Both the position numbers and the translations under genes were made by a program. The notes under the pieces were generated by a model. It worked only from the letters and a program-made list of their open reading frames with translations, did not search any database and was not told the DNA's origin. This document shows, one piece after another, positions 20,350 to 27,364 of a DNA stretch of 34,566 bases. The stretch's first letter is position 1. Every line of letters starts with the position of its first letter. Source of the stretch: an uncultured Clostridium sp. (GTDB lineage Bacteria > Bacillota > Clostridia > TANB77 > CAG-508). Where the stretch lies: positions 1 through 34,566 of the forward strand of contig CAKNQJ010000007.1 in the NCBI GenBank assembly GCA_930990645.1, read 5' to 3'.

Positions 20350-22078
20350 TCTCATCTCCTTTCATTTGAGACTCGTATACTTCCCTATAAATCTGATTTG
20401 CTTTCAATAATTCCTCTGAAGTACCAACTCCATCAATTCTTCCATCATTAAGTACAATTATTTTATCTGCATCTTCGGTTGATGTAATACGTTGTGCAAT
20501 AATAATTTTGGTTGTATCAGGGATTTCCTCTCTAAATGCTTTTCTAATTAAAGCGTCTGTTTTTGTATCTACTGCACTTGTAGAATCATCTAGTATAAGT
20601 ATTTTTGGTTTCTTCAAAAGTGCTCTTGCAATACAAATTCTTTGTTTTTGACCACCAGAAACGTTAGTGCCACCCTGGTCTAGCACAGTTTCATATTTTG
20701 CAGGGAATTGTTGTATAAACTCATCTGCTTGTGCTAATTTGCACACTCTTTCAAGTTCTTCATCAGTTGCTTCTTTATTTCCCCATCTTAAATTTTCACT
20801 AATAGTTCCAGAGAACAAAACATTTTTCTGTAATACCATAGACACACTATCTCTTAAGGTTTCTATATCATAATCTTTTACATTTACTCCACCAACTATT
20901 ACCTTTCCTTTTGTTGCCTCATATAATCTTGGAATTAATTGTACCAATGTAGATTTAGAACTACCTGTACCACCGATAACTCCAACAGTCTCACCTGCTT
21001 TAATCTCAAGGTTTATATCACGTAAAGCGAATTTATCTTTATCTTTTTCGTCACTGTAACAAAAACTTACATTATCAAATACTATAGATCCATCTTTTAC
21101 TTCTTTTAAATTCTTTTCTTTGTTTTTTATTGCAGGCTCTTCTTCTAGCACTTCAATAATTCTCTCTGCAGAAGATTGAGATATAATTATCATGACAAAT
21201 ACCATTGATAGCATCATTAAACTCATCAATATCTGCCATGCATATGTAATAATACTTGAAAGCTCTCCTGTTTGCATTTCTCCACCAACAATAAGTCCAG
21301 AGCCAAACCATGAAATAAGAAGAATACATGTATATATTGTAAATTGCATTACTGGGCTGTTAAAAGCTACAATTTTCTCAGCTTTCTTGAAAAAGTAGAA
21401 CACTTCATCATTTACATTTTTGAATTTTTGTTTTTCCAAATCTTCTTTTGCATACGCTTTTACAACTCTAATACCACTCAAATCTTCTTGTACAACTCTA
21501 TTCAAATTATCATATTTCTTAAACACTGTCTCAAAATTTGGATGTGCTTTTTTAGCAATGTAAAATAGAAGAAAACCTAAAATAGGTATTGCAACTAAAA
21601 AGATACAAGCTAGTTTTGGGCTAATAGTAAAGCACATGAAAAGTGCAAAAATCATCATAATAGGACCTCTTACAAGAATCCTAATAATCATTTGAAATGC
21701 ATTTTGTACATTTGTAACATCTGTTGTAAGTCTAGTAATCAAACTTGATGTAGAGAATTTATCTATATTTTCAAATGCATATGTCTGTATTTTATCAAAC
21801 ATCGCCTTTCTTAAATTTTTAGCATATCCTGCTGATGCCTTTGCTGCAAATCTTCCAGAAAGCATACCAAATGTTAACGAAAGAATAGCAGATACAATTA
21901 AAAATACACCTATTTCTAGGATGTACTTAACGTCACTATTTTGAATTCCAACATCTATAATCTTCGCCATCAAATACGGAATAATAATCTCCATGATAAC
22001 TTCAAAAATGACAAAAATAGGTGTCAAAATAGCAGCTTTTTTGTAATCTTTAATATAACTTGCTAATTTTTTTATCAT
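20336..22078 (-). CDS. ABC exporter half-transporter with degenerate ATPase site
   Basis: A 580-residue half-transporter: membrane domain at about 1-310, ATPase domain at about 340-575. The Walker A reads GGTGSSKST, with Ser where the second conserved Gly normally stands, and Walker B ends LILDDSTSAVD, with Asp in place of the catalytic Glu. NVSGGQKQRICIARAL is intact. These are the usual marks of the non-hydrolysing partner in heterodimeric exporters, here pairing with the product of 18333. The ATG at 22078 has AGGAG eight bases before it; the frame is open to a TTG at 22174 only through repeat sequence. The final residues KFEK come from the element at 20224-20349. Confidence 0.93.
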   Translation of the reverse strand: MIKKLASYIKDYKKAAILTPIFVIFEVIMEIIIPYLMAKIIDVGIQNSDVKYILEIGVFLIVSAILSLTFGMLSGRFAAKASAGYAKNLRKAMFDKIQTYAFENIDKFSTSSLITRLTTDVTNVQNAFQMIIRILVRGPIMMIFALFMCFTISPKLACIFLVAIPILGFLLFYIAKKAHPNFETVFKKYDNLNRVVQEDLSGIRVVKAYAKEDLEKQKFKNVNDEVFYFFKKAEKIVAFNSPVMQFTIYTCILLISWFGSGLIVGGEMQTGELSSIITYAWQILMSLMMLSMVFVMIIISQSSAERIIEVLEEEPAIKNKEKNLKEVKDGSIVFDNVSFCYSDEKDKDKFALRDINLEIKAGETVGVIGGTGSSKSTLVQLIPRLYEATKGKVIVGGVNVKDYDIETLRDSVSMVLQKNVLFSGTISENLRWGNKEATDEELERVCKLAQADEFIQQFPAKYETVLDQGGTNVSGGQKQRICIARALLKKPKILILDDSTSAVDTKTDALIRKAFREEIPDTTKIIIAQRITSTEDADKIIVLNDGRIDGVGTSEELLKANQIYREVYESQMKGDEKFEK

Positions 22079-22103
22079 TTCTAATTCTCCTTTCCCGACA
22101 GTT

Positions 22104-22131
22104 GTGCAATTGGGGACAGACCCCAATTGCA
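22104..22131. repeat. GGGGACA palindrome, word GTGCAATT
   Basis: TGCAATTGGGG and CCCCAATTGCA surround ACAGA. Word and core match the palindrome at 18284-18312. It lies between marR and the first ABC gene and would form a hairpin in the marR-ABC transcript. Confidence 0.75.
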
Positions 22132-22152
22132 TATCTTGTTTACATAAATAAT

Positions 22153-22172
22153 AATTGTAATTATTTTTCAAC
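22153..22172. repeat. right-end fragment of the hairpin MITE
   Basis: AATTGTAATTATTTTTCAAC matches the right end of the elements at 11676, 20224 and 31496. The rest is missing. It lies immediately after the marR stop. Confidence 0.55.
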
Positions 22173-22175
22173 AAT

Positions 22176-22613
22176 CTATCCTTCTAAGTTTTTTGACATC
22201 TTCTCTAGTATATTCATAAATCTTTCTAATTCTTCCTCTGTTAATCCTTTTCTTAAATCTTTCTCGACTTTCTTTATTTCTTTCTCAATACTATTCTTTA
22301 TTTCTAATGACTTATCAGTTAAAGTAATTTCTTTTAACCTCGCATCTTCACTCATAGACTTTCTTTCTATGAGTCCGTTCTTCTCCATCAAGCTCAAAAT
22401 TTCTGCAACAGTTGCCCTTCTCATGTTAAATCTACTCTCTATATCTTTTGCATAAACATTCCCCTTATTGCTTTTGGCAAAAATATATCCTATAAGACTG
22501 CATTGTACTGCTGTAACATTATATTTTGATACAGCTTCATCCACTTTTCTTTTTACTTGCCTTGATAATATATGTATAAATCTACCTATATCATTTTTCT
22601 CTATTTTAACCAC
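22176..22613 (-). CDS. MarR family transcriptional regulator
   Basis: A 145-residue winged-helix protein: N-terminal dimerisation helix, VTAVQCSLIGYI, then the DNA-binding helices around KDIESRFNMRRATVAEILSLMEKNGLIER and a C-terminal dimer helix. It stands at the head of the ABC exporter genes and most likely controls them and itself. The start is uncertain: the only standard candidate, GTG at 22613, overlaps the strong AGGAGG site, while an ATA at 22604 has ideal spacing. A stop codon just upstream excludes longer forms. The promoter is at 22649-22677. Confidence 0.9.
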   Translation of the reverse strand: MVKIEKNDIGRFIHILSRQVKRKVDEAVSKYNVTAVQCSLIGYIFAKSNKGNVYAKDIESRFNMRRATVAEILSLMEKNGLIERKSMSEDARLKEITLTDKSLEIKNSIEKEIKKVEKDLRKGLTEEELERFMNILEKMSKNLEG

Positions 22614-22648
22614 CTCCTACATTATTGTTCGGTTTCTAACAGTATAGT

Positions 22649-22677
22649 ATTTTAAAGGTTTTTTGAGAATTTGTCAA
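22649..22677 (-). promoter_or_regulatory. promoter of the marR-ABC operon
   Basis: TTGACA (22672-22677) and TAAAAT (22649-22654) are 17 bases apart on the minus strand, about 30 bases before the marR start region. No clear MarR palindrome was recognised around it. Confidence 0.75.
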
Positions 22678-22915
22678 GGGATTTTAAAACATATTTGTCA
22701 CAAAATTGTAACACAAATGTAATTTTTTTGTAATATATACCTTTTGCATTGATATCTCGCTATTTTATATCTTCTTGCAAACCAAATCTCAATATTTTTT
22801 TCCACTATATATTGCATTTAATACATTTTTATGATATAAGTAAAAACACTCTGTAATGAGTTTTCTAAAATTTATGTTAGCAAATATAGACAGAACATCA
22901 TGTAATATAATTGAT

Positions 22916-22938
22916 GGGGTTATAGGTAATCCCTTTTT
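22916..22938 (+). terminator. terminator-like hairpin in the leader of the second Rpn gene
   Basis: GGGGTTA and TAATCCC pair over a four-base loop and are followed by TTTTT, 34 bases before the ATG. A second pairing, TAGGT (22923-22927) with ACCTA (22943-22947), excludes the first, so an attenuator is conceivable but unproven. Confidence 0.35.
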
Positions 22939-22971
22939 ATAAACCTAAATAATTTAACAAGGAGATTTATT

Positions 22972-23556
22972 ATGACAAAAAGTCAATCTGATGAAGAATT
23001 ACCATCCAAAAATAAGGATACTATATTCAACTTATTGTTTACCAAAATGGAGAATAAAGAAATTTTAAAAAACTTTTTAGAGAAGATTTTTATGCAAAGA
23101 ATTTCTTATGTAACTCTAAATAATTCGTCATTTCAAAATAGTTCTAATAAAGCTGTATTAGATGCTATAGTAAAAATAAATGATAATTTATGTTGTAATA
23201 CAGAAATACAACTTATAAAAAAAGATTATTTAATAGATAAATTGTTACAGCATTGGTCAAATAATTATACAAAGAACAATATAAAAATATTTCTTACAGA
23301 CTTTGAAATGTCTCGCTTAGAAAATTTAAGCTATTTTACCAAATGGAAAGTAGCTAGAAACGAAAGTTGCCACAAAATCTTATCTGATAATATGGAAGTA
23401 TATATAATAAATTTGCCACCATTATTCAAAAAATTGGAAACTAATAATATTCTAGATATAATAAAATTTATAGAACTTTCAAATTCACCAAAAATAGGTA
23501 AATATAATACTATACAAAACATACTAAAAATAAATGAATCCTATTTTTATAATTAG
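22972..23556 (+). CDS. Rpn/PD-(D/E)XK transposase-type protein, shortened
   Basis: A 194-residue relative of the Rpn gene at 736. The D...ExQ nuclease signature survives as VLDAIVKINDN and TEIQL, followed by KLLQHWSNNY. Compared with the first gene about 12 residues after the WSNNY stretch are missing (the GGKYSDL region), and the charged C-terminal hundred residues are absent. AAGGAG stands well before the ATG, so it is still translatable. It may be a decaying copy or a short variant; the internal deletion makes nuclease activity doubtful. It ends just before a strong bidirectional terminator. Confidence 0.78.
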   Translation: MTKSQSDEELPSKNKDTIFNLLFTKMENKEILKNFLEKIFMQRISYVTLNNSSFQNSSNKAVLDAIVKINDNLCCNTEIQLIKKDYLIDKLLQHWSNNYTKNNIKIFLTDFEMSRLENLSYFTKWKVARNESCHKILSDNMEVYIINLPPLFKKLETNNILDIIKFIELSNSPKIGKYNTIQNILKINESYFYN

Positions 23557-23561
23557 TATTT

Positions 23562-23592
23562 TAGGTAGATATATTTCAAATATATCTACCTA
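23562..23592. terminator. bidirectional terminator between convergent genes
   Basis: TAGGTAGATATATTT and its exact complement surround a single base, with A- and T-rich flanks on both sides. It separates the plus-strand Rpn gene from the minus-strand spoIIP gene and can serve both. Confidence 0.75.
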
Positions 23593-23604
23593 TTAAAAAT
23601 ATTT

Positions 23605-24756
23605 TTACTTCAATACCTCACTTAGCACTTTCGATAAATACTTCATACTAGATAAGCATTGCTCCATTGTATTTCCTGTTGCTCCTACTTCAATTATACT
23701 AGCTCCTGTTGCAAGTTGCTGATTATATCTACTATCACGCAATACTATAGGTTTAAATAATCCTGGATAAAGTTCATTTGCTTTTTCCTGAATTTTAATT
23801 GCAAGTTTTAAGTTTTCATTCCAATTATCATGTTTACTGCCACCACCATTGCTACCTATTACAAACATAAGCTGTGCCGCTTCTTCATCTCCTATTTTAA
23901 CTGTTGGCGCATATGAACTATCTGCAATTGCATCTCTATGTATATCAAACAATATATCTGTATCTTCATTTTTTTCCAAAAGTTTTGCAACTCCACTTAA
24001 AGATCTATCATATGATGAACTGTATGATTTATCATAAATAGTTGTGTCGTGTATAACATTATAACCATAATGTTGCATATAATTTGTAAGTTCTGTTCCA
24101 ACTCTCACAACATTATAATTTATATCTGTAGTCCTAAAGTTTCCTGTGGCTGTATACTTATACTTTTCAGAAGGAGTATAGCTTTCACTAGAATGTGTGT
24201 GATATATAAGGATATTTTTCATATTCACACTAACTTCTGGCTTAAGCATTTCATCTGTCAACTTTATATTATCAGTTTCATTTCTTATCTTTACCCCATT
24301 ATATTCTGTAGTATATTTTTCTGGAACACTAGACTCCAATACTTCTGTGTTTACTCCTGTTTTGGCCTCTTCCAAATCAGCAACTTCATTTTCTGTGCTG
24401 TTAGTTGTATTTGCAACTATATTTTCAGTACTTTCTGTATTCACTGTACCATTCTCATCTGCTTGCATTTCTTCATTCTTTTCAACACTCCCCATCATTC
24501 CTAATTCTACTCCCAAAGCCATTTTTAAAGGCTCTGTTGTGGCTATAGTAGATTTTTCTTCATCTTTTTGATTTACATTTTTAATACTAGGTATTGCCAC
24601 ATCTAAGCAAGATAAAAAAGAATTTTTATCTACATTTAATTGTGTTTTAAATCCAGAAAAAAACTTAGTTAATCCCACTATTACTGCAATTGCTATTGTT
24701 ATTTTTATTAAATATTTAATTATATCTTTAAGTTCAATAACAGCCAAATTTATCAT
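23605..24756 (-). CDS. spoIIP: stage II sporulation protein P
   Basis: SpoIIP is the cell-wall amidase/endopeptidase that acts with SpoIID and SpoIIM during engulfment of the forespore. The 383-residue protein has a cytoplasmic start, one membrane helix (about 13-32), a long low-complexity linker rich in Glu, Asn and Thr (60-140) and a C-terminal catalytic domain. Key features are ILIYHTHSSESYTP with the zinc-binding His and Glu, LFDIHRDA and SIIEVGATGNT. AAAGGA precedes the ATG. Its presence implies a spore former or a descendant of one. Confidence 0.93.
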   Translation of the reverse strand: MINLAVIELKDIIKYLIKITIAIAVIVGLTKFFSGFKTQLNVDKNSFLSCLDVAIPSIKNVNQKDEEKSTIATTEPLKMALGVELGMMGSVEKNEEMQADENGTVNTESTENIVANTTNSTENEVADLEEAKTGVNTEVLESSVPEKYTTEYNGVKIRNETDNIKLTDEMLKPEVSVNMKNILIYHTHSSESYTPSEKYKYTATGNFRTTDINYNVVRVGTELTNYMQHYGYNVIHDTTIYDKSYSSSYDRSLSGVAKLLEKNEDTDILFDIHRDAIADSSYAPTVKIGDEEAAQLMFVIGSNGGGSKHDNWNENLKLAIKIQEKANELYPGLFKPIVLRDSRYNQQLATGASIIEVGATGNTMEQCLSSMKYLSKVLSEVLK

Positions 24757-24843
24757 AAAATGTATATCCTTTCTTCCAATAAAGTCGTCAAAGAATTTTA
24801 CATGTAAATTTCAACGTTAAACCACTTTTATTTGGCAACTCAA

Positions 24844-24878
24844 TGTACAAGTCTTATATATAAGTATATTCTTGTACA
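24844..24878. repeat. inverted repeat upstream of spoIIP
   Basis: TGTACAAG (24844-24851) and CTTGTACA (24871-24878) enclose the self-complementary CTTATATATAAG. It may be a regulatory hairpin or part of the hisS terminator region; no spoIIP promoter was recognised with confidence. Confidence 0.4.
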
Positions 24879-24879
24879 T

Positions 24880-24915
24880 AAAAAAATATAACCTAAATGT
24901 GTTATTTTAGGTTAT
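24880..24915 (-). terminator. intrinsic terminator after hisS
   Basis: On the minus strand ATAACCTAAA and TTTAGGTTAT form a perfect ten-pair stem with an eight-base loop, followed by seven T after two bases. It lies beyond the nested palindrome downstream of hisS. Confidence 0.8.
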
Positions 24916-24924
24916 ATTCTATTG

Positions 24925-25082
24925 TTACTATTTAATGGCTTTCAAATTACGAATGTCCTGCAACGGTAGTTCTAATTTAAATAATCTCACTTCGTCCCGA
25001 CGGAGCTCCCTGCTCCGTTCGATTATTTAGATTAGAAACTCCCTGCGCGGACTTTAAATTTATCTTAACCATTAAATAGTAA
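24925..25082. repeat. nested palindromic element downstream of hisS
   Basis: Three stems are nested: a perfect 14-bp outer one, TTACTATTTAATGG (24925-24938) with 25069-25082; a 22-bp middle one with four mismatches, 24965-24986 with 25021-25042; and an apical ACGGAGC/GCTCCGT (25000-25006, 25012-25018). It starts 12 bases after the hisS stop and shares GTAGTTC and GGACTTTA with the element at 2864-3022. Confidence 0.8.
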
Positions 25083-25094
25083 TATCATATTCAT

Positions 25095-26405
25095 TTACTG
25101 CAACTTCTCAATTGCCTCATCTATGCTTACTTGTACTTGCTCTCCTGTTTGCATATTTTTTAAGCTTACTGTACCATTTTGTTCTTCTTCCTCACCTATT
25201 ATTGCTACATAAGGAATTTGTAACTTGTCTGCATATTTAAATTTAGCTTTTATTTTCCTGTCTTCCAAATATACATCTGTATTAATTCCAGCATTCCTAA
25301 ACATTGCTGCTACCTCTAATGCTCTATTTGAATCTTCTAGCATAGAAACAACTAGCACCTTAGAAATTGCCTTTTTCTCTTCTTTTACTATATTAAGTTC
25401 GTTTAACTTGTAGAATAAACGAGTTAATCCAATTGAAACTCCAACTCCAGGCATTTTTCTATCTGTATAGAATTCTGACAAATTCTCATATCTTCCACCT
25501 GAACATACGCTTCCGATTTCTCTATAGTCATTTAAGAATGTTTCATATACAGTTCCTGTGTAATAGTCAAGCCCTCTTGCAATAGTTAAATCTACTTTAA
25601 AGTGAGTATCAGGCACACCAAATGCTCTTACATATTTTACAACTTGTGAAAGTTCATCTAAACCTTGCACAAATAATTCATTTGTAAAGTTTAGTCTTTG
25701 TAATGCTTCCAGCTTTTCGTCTGTAGTACCATCTATCTCTAAGAAAGACATTATATTGTCAATTTTATTCTCAGCCACATTCAAATCTTGTAAGCATTTT
25801 ATAACATTGTCTTTGCCTATCTTCTCTAATTTATCTATAATTCTCATTATCTCTACTGAATTTTCTGTAAGCTCAAGCTCTGCAAATAGCCCATTCAAAA
25901 TCTTCCTGTTATTTATTCTAATAGTAAAATCATCAAATCCAAGCTCCTTTATCGTAGTATAAATAACACTAGGCATTTCCGCATCATTTATAATGCTAAG
26001 CTCTCCATCTCCAATAATGTCTATATCACATTGATAAAACTCTCTATATCTACCTTTTTGAGGTCTCTCACCCCTATACACCTTACCGATTTGATATCTC
26101 TTAAACGGAAATGTAATATCATTGTAGTACTCAGCAATATACTTTGCAAGTGGCACTGTCAAATCAAAACGAAGTGCCAAATCATTTTCGCCTTTATTAA
26201 AACGATAAATTTGCTTTTCTGTCTCTCCTCCTGCCTTTGCAAGAAGTACCTCTGCCATCTCAATAATTGGTGTATCCAATGGCAAAAAGCCAAATCTCTC
26301 ATACGACTTTCTAATCTTATCCACCATTCCATTAAACTGGATTTGCTCACTTGGCAAAAGCTCCATAAATCCAGGTAATGTCCTCGGCTCTATCCTTTTA
26401 CTCAT
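25095..26405 (-). CDS. hisS: histidyl-tRNA synthetase
   Basis: HisS charges tRNA-His. The 436-residue length is normal. Class II motifs are visible: motif 2 around GKVYRGERPQKGRYREFYQCDIDIIG, the histidine-specific GLDYYTGTVYE, motif 3 near PGVGVSIGLTRL, and a C-terminal anticodon-binding domain from about 340. AGGAGG lies before the ATG. It is the last of the recJ, rel, MBL, hisS set; aspS, which often follows hisS in Firmicutes, is not adjacent here. Confidence 0.97.
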   Translation of the reverse strand: MSKRIEPRTLPGFMELLPSEQIQFNGMVDKIRKSYERFGFLPLDTPIIEMAEVLLAKAGGETEKQIYRFNKGENDLALRFDLTVPLAKYIAEYYNDITFPFKRYQIGKVYRGERPQKGRYREFYQCDIDIIGDGELSIINDAEMPSVIYTTIKELGFDDFTIRINNRKILNGLFAELELTENSVEIMRIIDKLEKIGKDNVIKCLQDLNVAENKIDNIMSFLEIDGTTDEKLEALQRLNFTNELFVQGLDELSQVVKYVRAFGVPDTHFKVDLTIARGLDYYTGTVYETFLNDYREIGSVCSGGRYENLSEFYTDRKMPGVGVSIGLTRLFYKLNELNIVKEEKKAISKVLVVSMLEDSNRALEVAAMFRNAGINTDVYLEDRKIKAKFKYADKLQIPYVAIIGEEEEQNGTVSLKNMQTGEQVQVSIDEAIEKLQ

Positions 26406-26423
26406 ACGCTCTCTCCTCCTTTT

Positions 26424-26481
26424 TCGTTTTAGGGACAGGTCTCCAAACGAATTTTTTTTCGTTTTTGGGACACATCTCCTT
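26424..26481 (+). repeat. GGGACA-type hairpin repeat, word CGTTTT
   Basis: TTCGTTTTAGGGACAGGTCT, an AACGAA/TTCGTT hairpin, then TTTTTGGGACACATCT. The same unit in opposite orientation stands at 27309-27363, so the two flank the MBL-fold gene. Confidence 0.75.
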
Positions 26482-26510
26482 AACTAAAAATTGTAACTCT
26501 TTTTCAACCT

Positions 26511-27161
26511 CTAATCCTCTCCTGGCATTAAATTATAATAGATTGGCTCTTCATACTCTATTTTCGTTGACATTCCATGTCCTGGATATACAATAGTCTC
26601 ATCAGGAAGTACTAACAATTTGTTGCTTATTGATTTCATTATATCTTCAAAGCTACTTGTTGGTAGGTCTGTCCTTCCCCACATTCCTTTGAACATTGTG
26701 TCTCCAGAAAATACTAGTTTTTCCTCTGCACAGTATAGACTACTTCCACCTTTTGTATGTCCTGGTGTATGGATTACTTGAAATTCCAAATCTCCTATAT
26801 GTAGAACATCTCCATCATTTACTCTAGAGTTCGCTTCAATTCTAATAGCATTTTCTGCCAAAATTTCTGTCAAATTTATTTCCGGGTCTTTCAATCCTTC
26901 GTAATCATCCTTTTGTATTAGTACTTTTCCTCCTCTTTCTCTTCTTAACTGCTCCACTGCTCCAATATGGTCCCCATGGCAATGGGTTAAATATATATAT
27001 TTTACCTTTGCATCTAATATGTCTAATAGTTCTTCTATCTTTTCAGCATCTTCTGCTGGGTCTATTATCATTGTTTCCTTTGTTTTTTCATCTACTATAA
27101 TGTAGCAATTCGTCACTATGCCTTGCATTACAGAGTTTATTTTTAGTTGTTTTAAAATCAT
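26511..27161 (-). CDS. metallo-beta-lactamase fold hydrolase, glyoxalase II-like
   Basis: A 216-residue protein of the YqgX/glyoxalase II-like group. Metal ligands are in THCHGDHIGAVE (about 58-69), HTPGHTKGGS with His near 136, SGDTMFKGMWGRTDL near 155, and a late YPGHG. The family includes hydroxyacylglutathione hydrolase, but the organism may use other thiols, so the substrate is open. AAGGGAG precedes the ATG. It sits between rel and hisS, a common place for this gene in Clostridia, and is flanked by inverted GGGACA-type repeats. Confidence 0.9.
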   Translation of the reverse strand: MILKQLKINSVMQGIVTNCYIIVDEKTKETMIIDPAEDAEKIEELLDILDAKVKYIYLTHCHGDHIGAVEQLRRERGGKVLIQKDDYEGLKDPEINLTEILAENAIRIEANSRVNDGDVLHIGDLEFQVIHTPGHTKGGSSLYCAEEKLVFSGDTMFKGMWGRTDLPTSSFEDIMKSISNKLLVLPDETIVYPGHGMSTKIEYEEPIYYNLMPGED

Positions 27162-27196
27162 CTTTCTTCTCCCTTAAATGTGTTTTTTTACATTTT

Positions 27197-27234
27197 CTTG
27201 ATAGTTTTTTCATAGATTACTATACACTATCAAG
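27197..27234. repeat. inverted repeat upstream of the MBL gene
   Basis: CTTGATAGT (27197-27205) and ACTATCAAG (27226-27234) pair perfectly over a 20-base loop, 36 bases before the ATG. It may be a leader hairpin or operator; there is no suitable T run for a terminator. Confidence 0.4.
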
Positions 27235-27308
27235 CCATTTTTGTTTAATCAATTTCTTTCGTTTGAAATTTCTAATTTATGAATAATTTTGTAATTCAAT
27301 GCCTTTTT

Positions 27309-27363
27309 AGACCTGTCCCTAAAACGAACTTTTTTTCGTTCACAGACCTGTCCCCAAAACGAC
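27309..27363 (-). repeat. GGGACA-type hairpin repeat, word CGTTTT, after rel
   Basis: On the minus strand CGTTTTGGGGACAGGTCT and CGTTTTAGGGACAGGTCT flank a GAACGAA/TTCGTT hairpin. It begins immediately after the rel stop. Core and word match 26424-26481 in opposite orientation. Confidence 0.75.
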
Positions 27364-27364
27364 A

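Larger units (their letters stand above)
22614..22971. other. divergent intergenic region between marR and the second Rpn gene
   Basis: 358 bases without a gene. The left end holds the marR promoter, the right end a terminator-like hairpin and the ribosome binding site of the Rpn gene. The middle is AT-rich; I see no further structure in it. Confidence 0.6.

Noticed and set aside
20155..20355. 66-codon minus-strand frame overlapping the ABC gene start
   Set aside because: Most of it is the translation of the hairpin element, copy B; no ribosome binding site.
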